Source: Acidobacteriota bacterium (GTDB taxonomy: Bacteria; Acidobacteriota; Terriglobia; Terriglobales; Acidobacteriaceae). From it: a stretch of DNA of 46,367 bases. The translations under genes were made by a program, and so were the position numbers. This document shows positions 46,274 through 46,367 of the stretch, in pieces. The DNA lies in assembly GCA_021793405.1 (NCBI GenBank), contig JAJYSV010000033.1, positions 1 to 46,367 of the forward strand, in the 5' to 3' direction. The notes beneath the pieces were generated by a model. The model ran no database searches. It was not told where the DNA came from and was given only the letters and a program-made list of their open reading frames with translations. Numbering within the stretch: position 1 is the stretch's first letter; the number at the start of each line of letters is the position of its first letter.

Positions 46274-46367
46274 ATGAGTGCAGATGGAGTAACAAGAAGG
46301 GACTTTCTTGTGGGCGGCGCGACAGCGATCGGAGCTTTGGCGACCACGGATATCTTTGGACAGAGTA
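46274..46367 (+). CDS. N-terminus of a Tat-exported protein (3' end outside window)
   Basis: Only 31 codons are visible. The ATG at 46274 follows AAGGTGG by about eight bases. The translation begins MSADGVTRRDFLVGGATAIG and continues with an Ala/Thr-rich hydrophobic stretch. TRRDFL is a twin-arginine motif, so the protein should be folded and loaded with cofactor in the cytoplasm before export. In sugar loci of this kind the Tat-signal protein is often a Gfo/Idh/MocA-type oxidoreductase or a sugar isomerase-like protein. The family itself cannot be read from this fragment. Confidence 0.7.
   Translation, partial: MSADGVTRRDFLVGGATAIGALATTDIFGQS

Overview
The window looks like a chromosomal segment of an acidobacterium (Acidobacteriota, probably class Terriglobia). 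The grounds are five MacB-type permeases of the acidobacterial duplicated-permease (ADOP) kind, a PadR regulator directly coupled to one of them, and a very large TonB-dependent receptor with an N-terminal carboxypeptidase-regulatory-like domain. Three secreted glycosidases and moderately high G+C fit as well. This placement is inferred from gene content; no marker gene is present.

Region 1 (1-15921, + strand) is one tightly packed efflux and signalling cluster. It holds a truncated LolD/MacB-type ATPase, four consecutive paralogous ADOP permeases, a second ATPase, a TolC-like outer-membrane protein with a glycine-rich insert, a sigma-54-dependent response regulator and an NtrY-like histidine kinase. 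Most genes overlap or lie within about 20 bases of each other. The natural reading is an ATP-driven export or envelope-stress system controlled by its own two-component pair.

Region 2 (about 16019-26834, - strand) holds a small membrane protein, gltD and gltB (NADPH-glutamate synthase, 8-base overlap), a PadR regulator coupled to a fifth ADOP permease of a different architecture (with an N-terminal cytoplasmic prefix), and a HugZ-like/DUF2470 protein.

Region 3 (26929 to the end) is mostly carbohydrate related. It holds a LarA-like nickel-pincer-cofactor family protein, a decayed DUF1080 gene, a secreted GH89 alpha-N-acetylglucosaminidase, a lipoprotein, and a secreted GH63-type glycosidase. 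The GH63-type gene is divergent from a + strand run of secreted GH38 alpha-mannosidase, mutarotase-like protein, FHS-type sugar permease and ROK sugar kinase. Then come a SusC-like/TonB-dependent receptor with its own promoter and tandem terminators, and the first codons of a Tat-exported protein. Together these could form an acidobacterial analogue of a polysaccharide-utilisation locus for alpha-mannose/alpha-GlcNAc-containing glycans. That is an inference from neighbourhood.

No tRNA, rRNA, CRISPR array, transposase or prophage gene was recognised. Product names rest on motifs read by eye; no database search was run.
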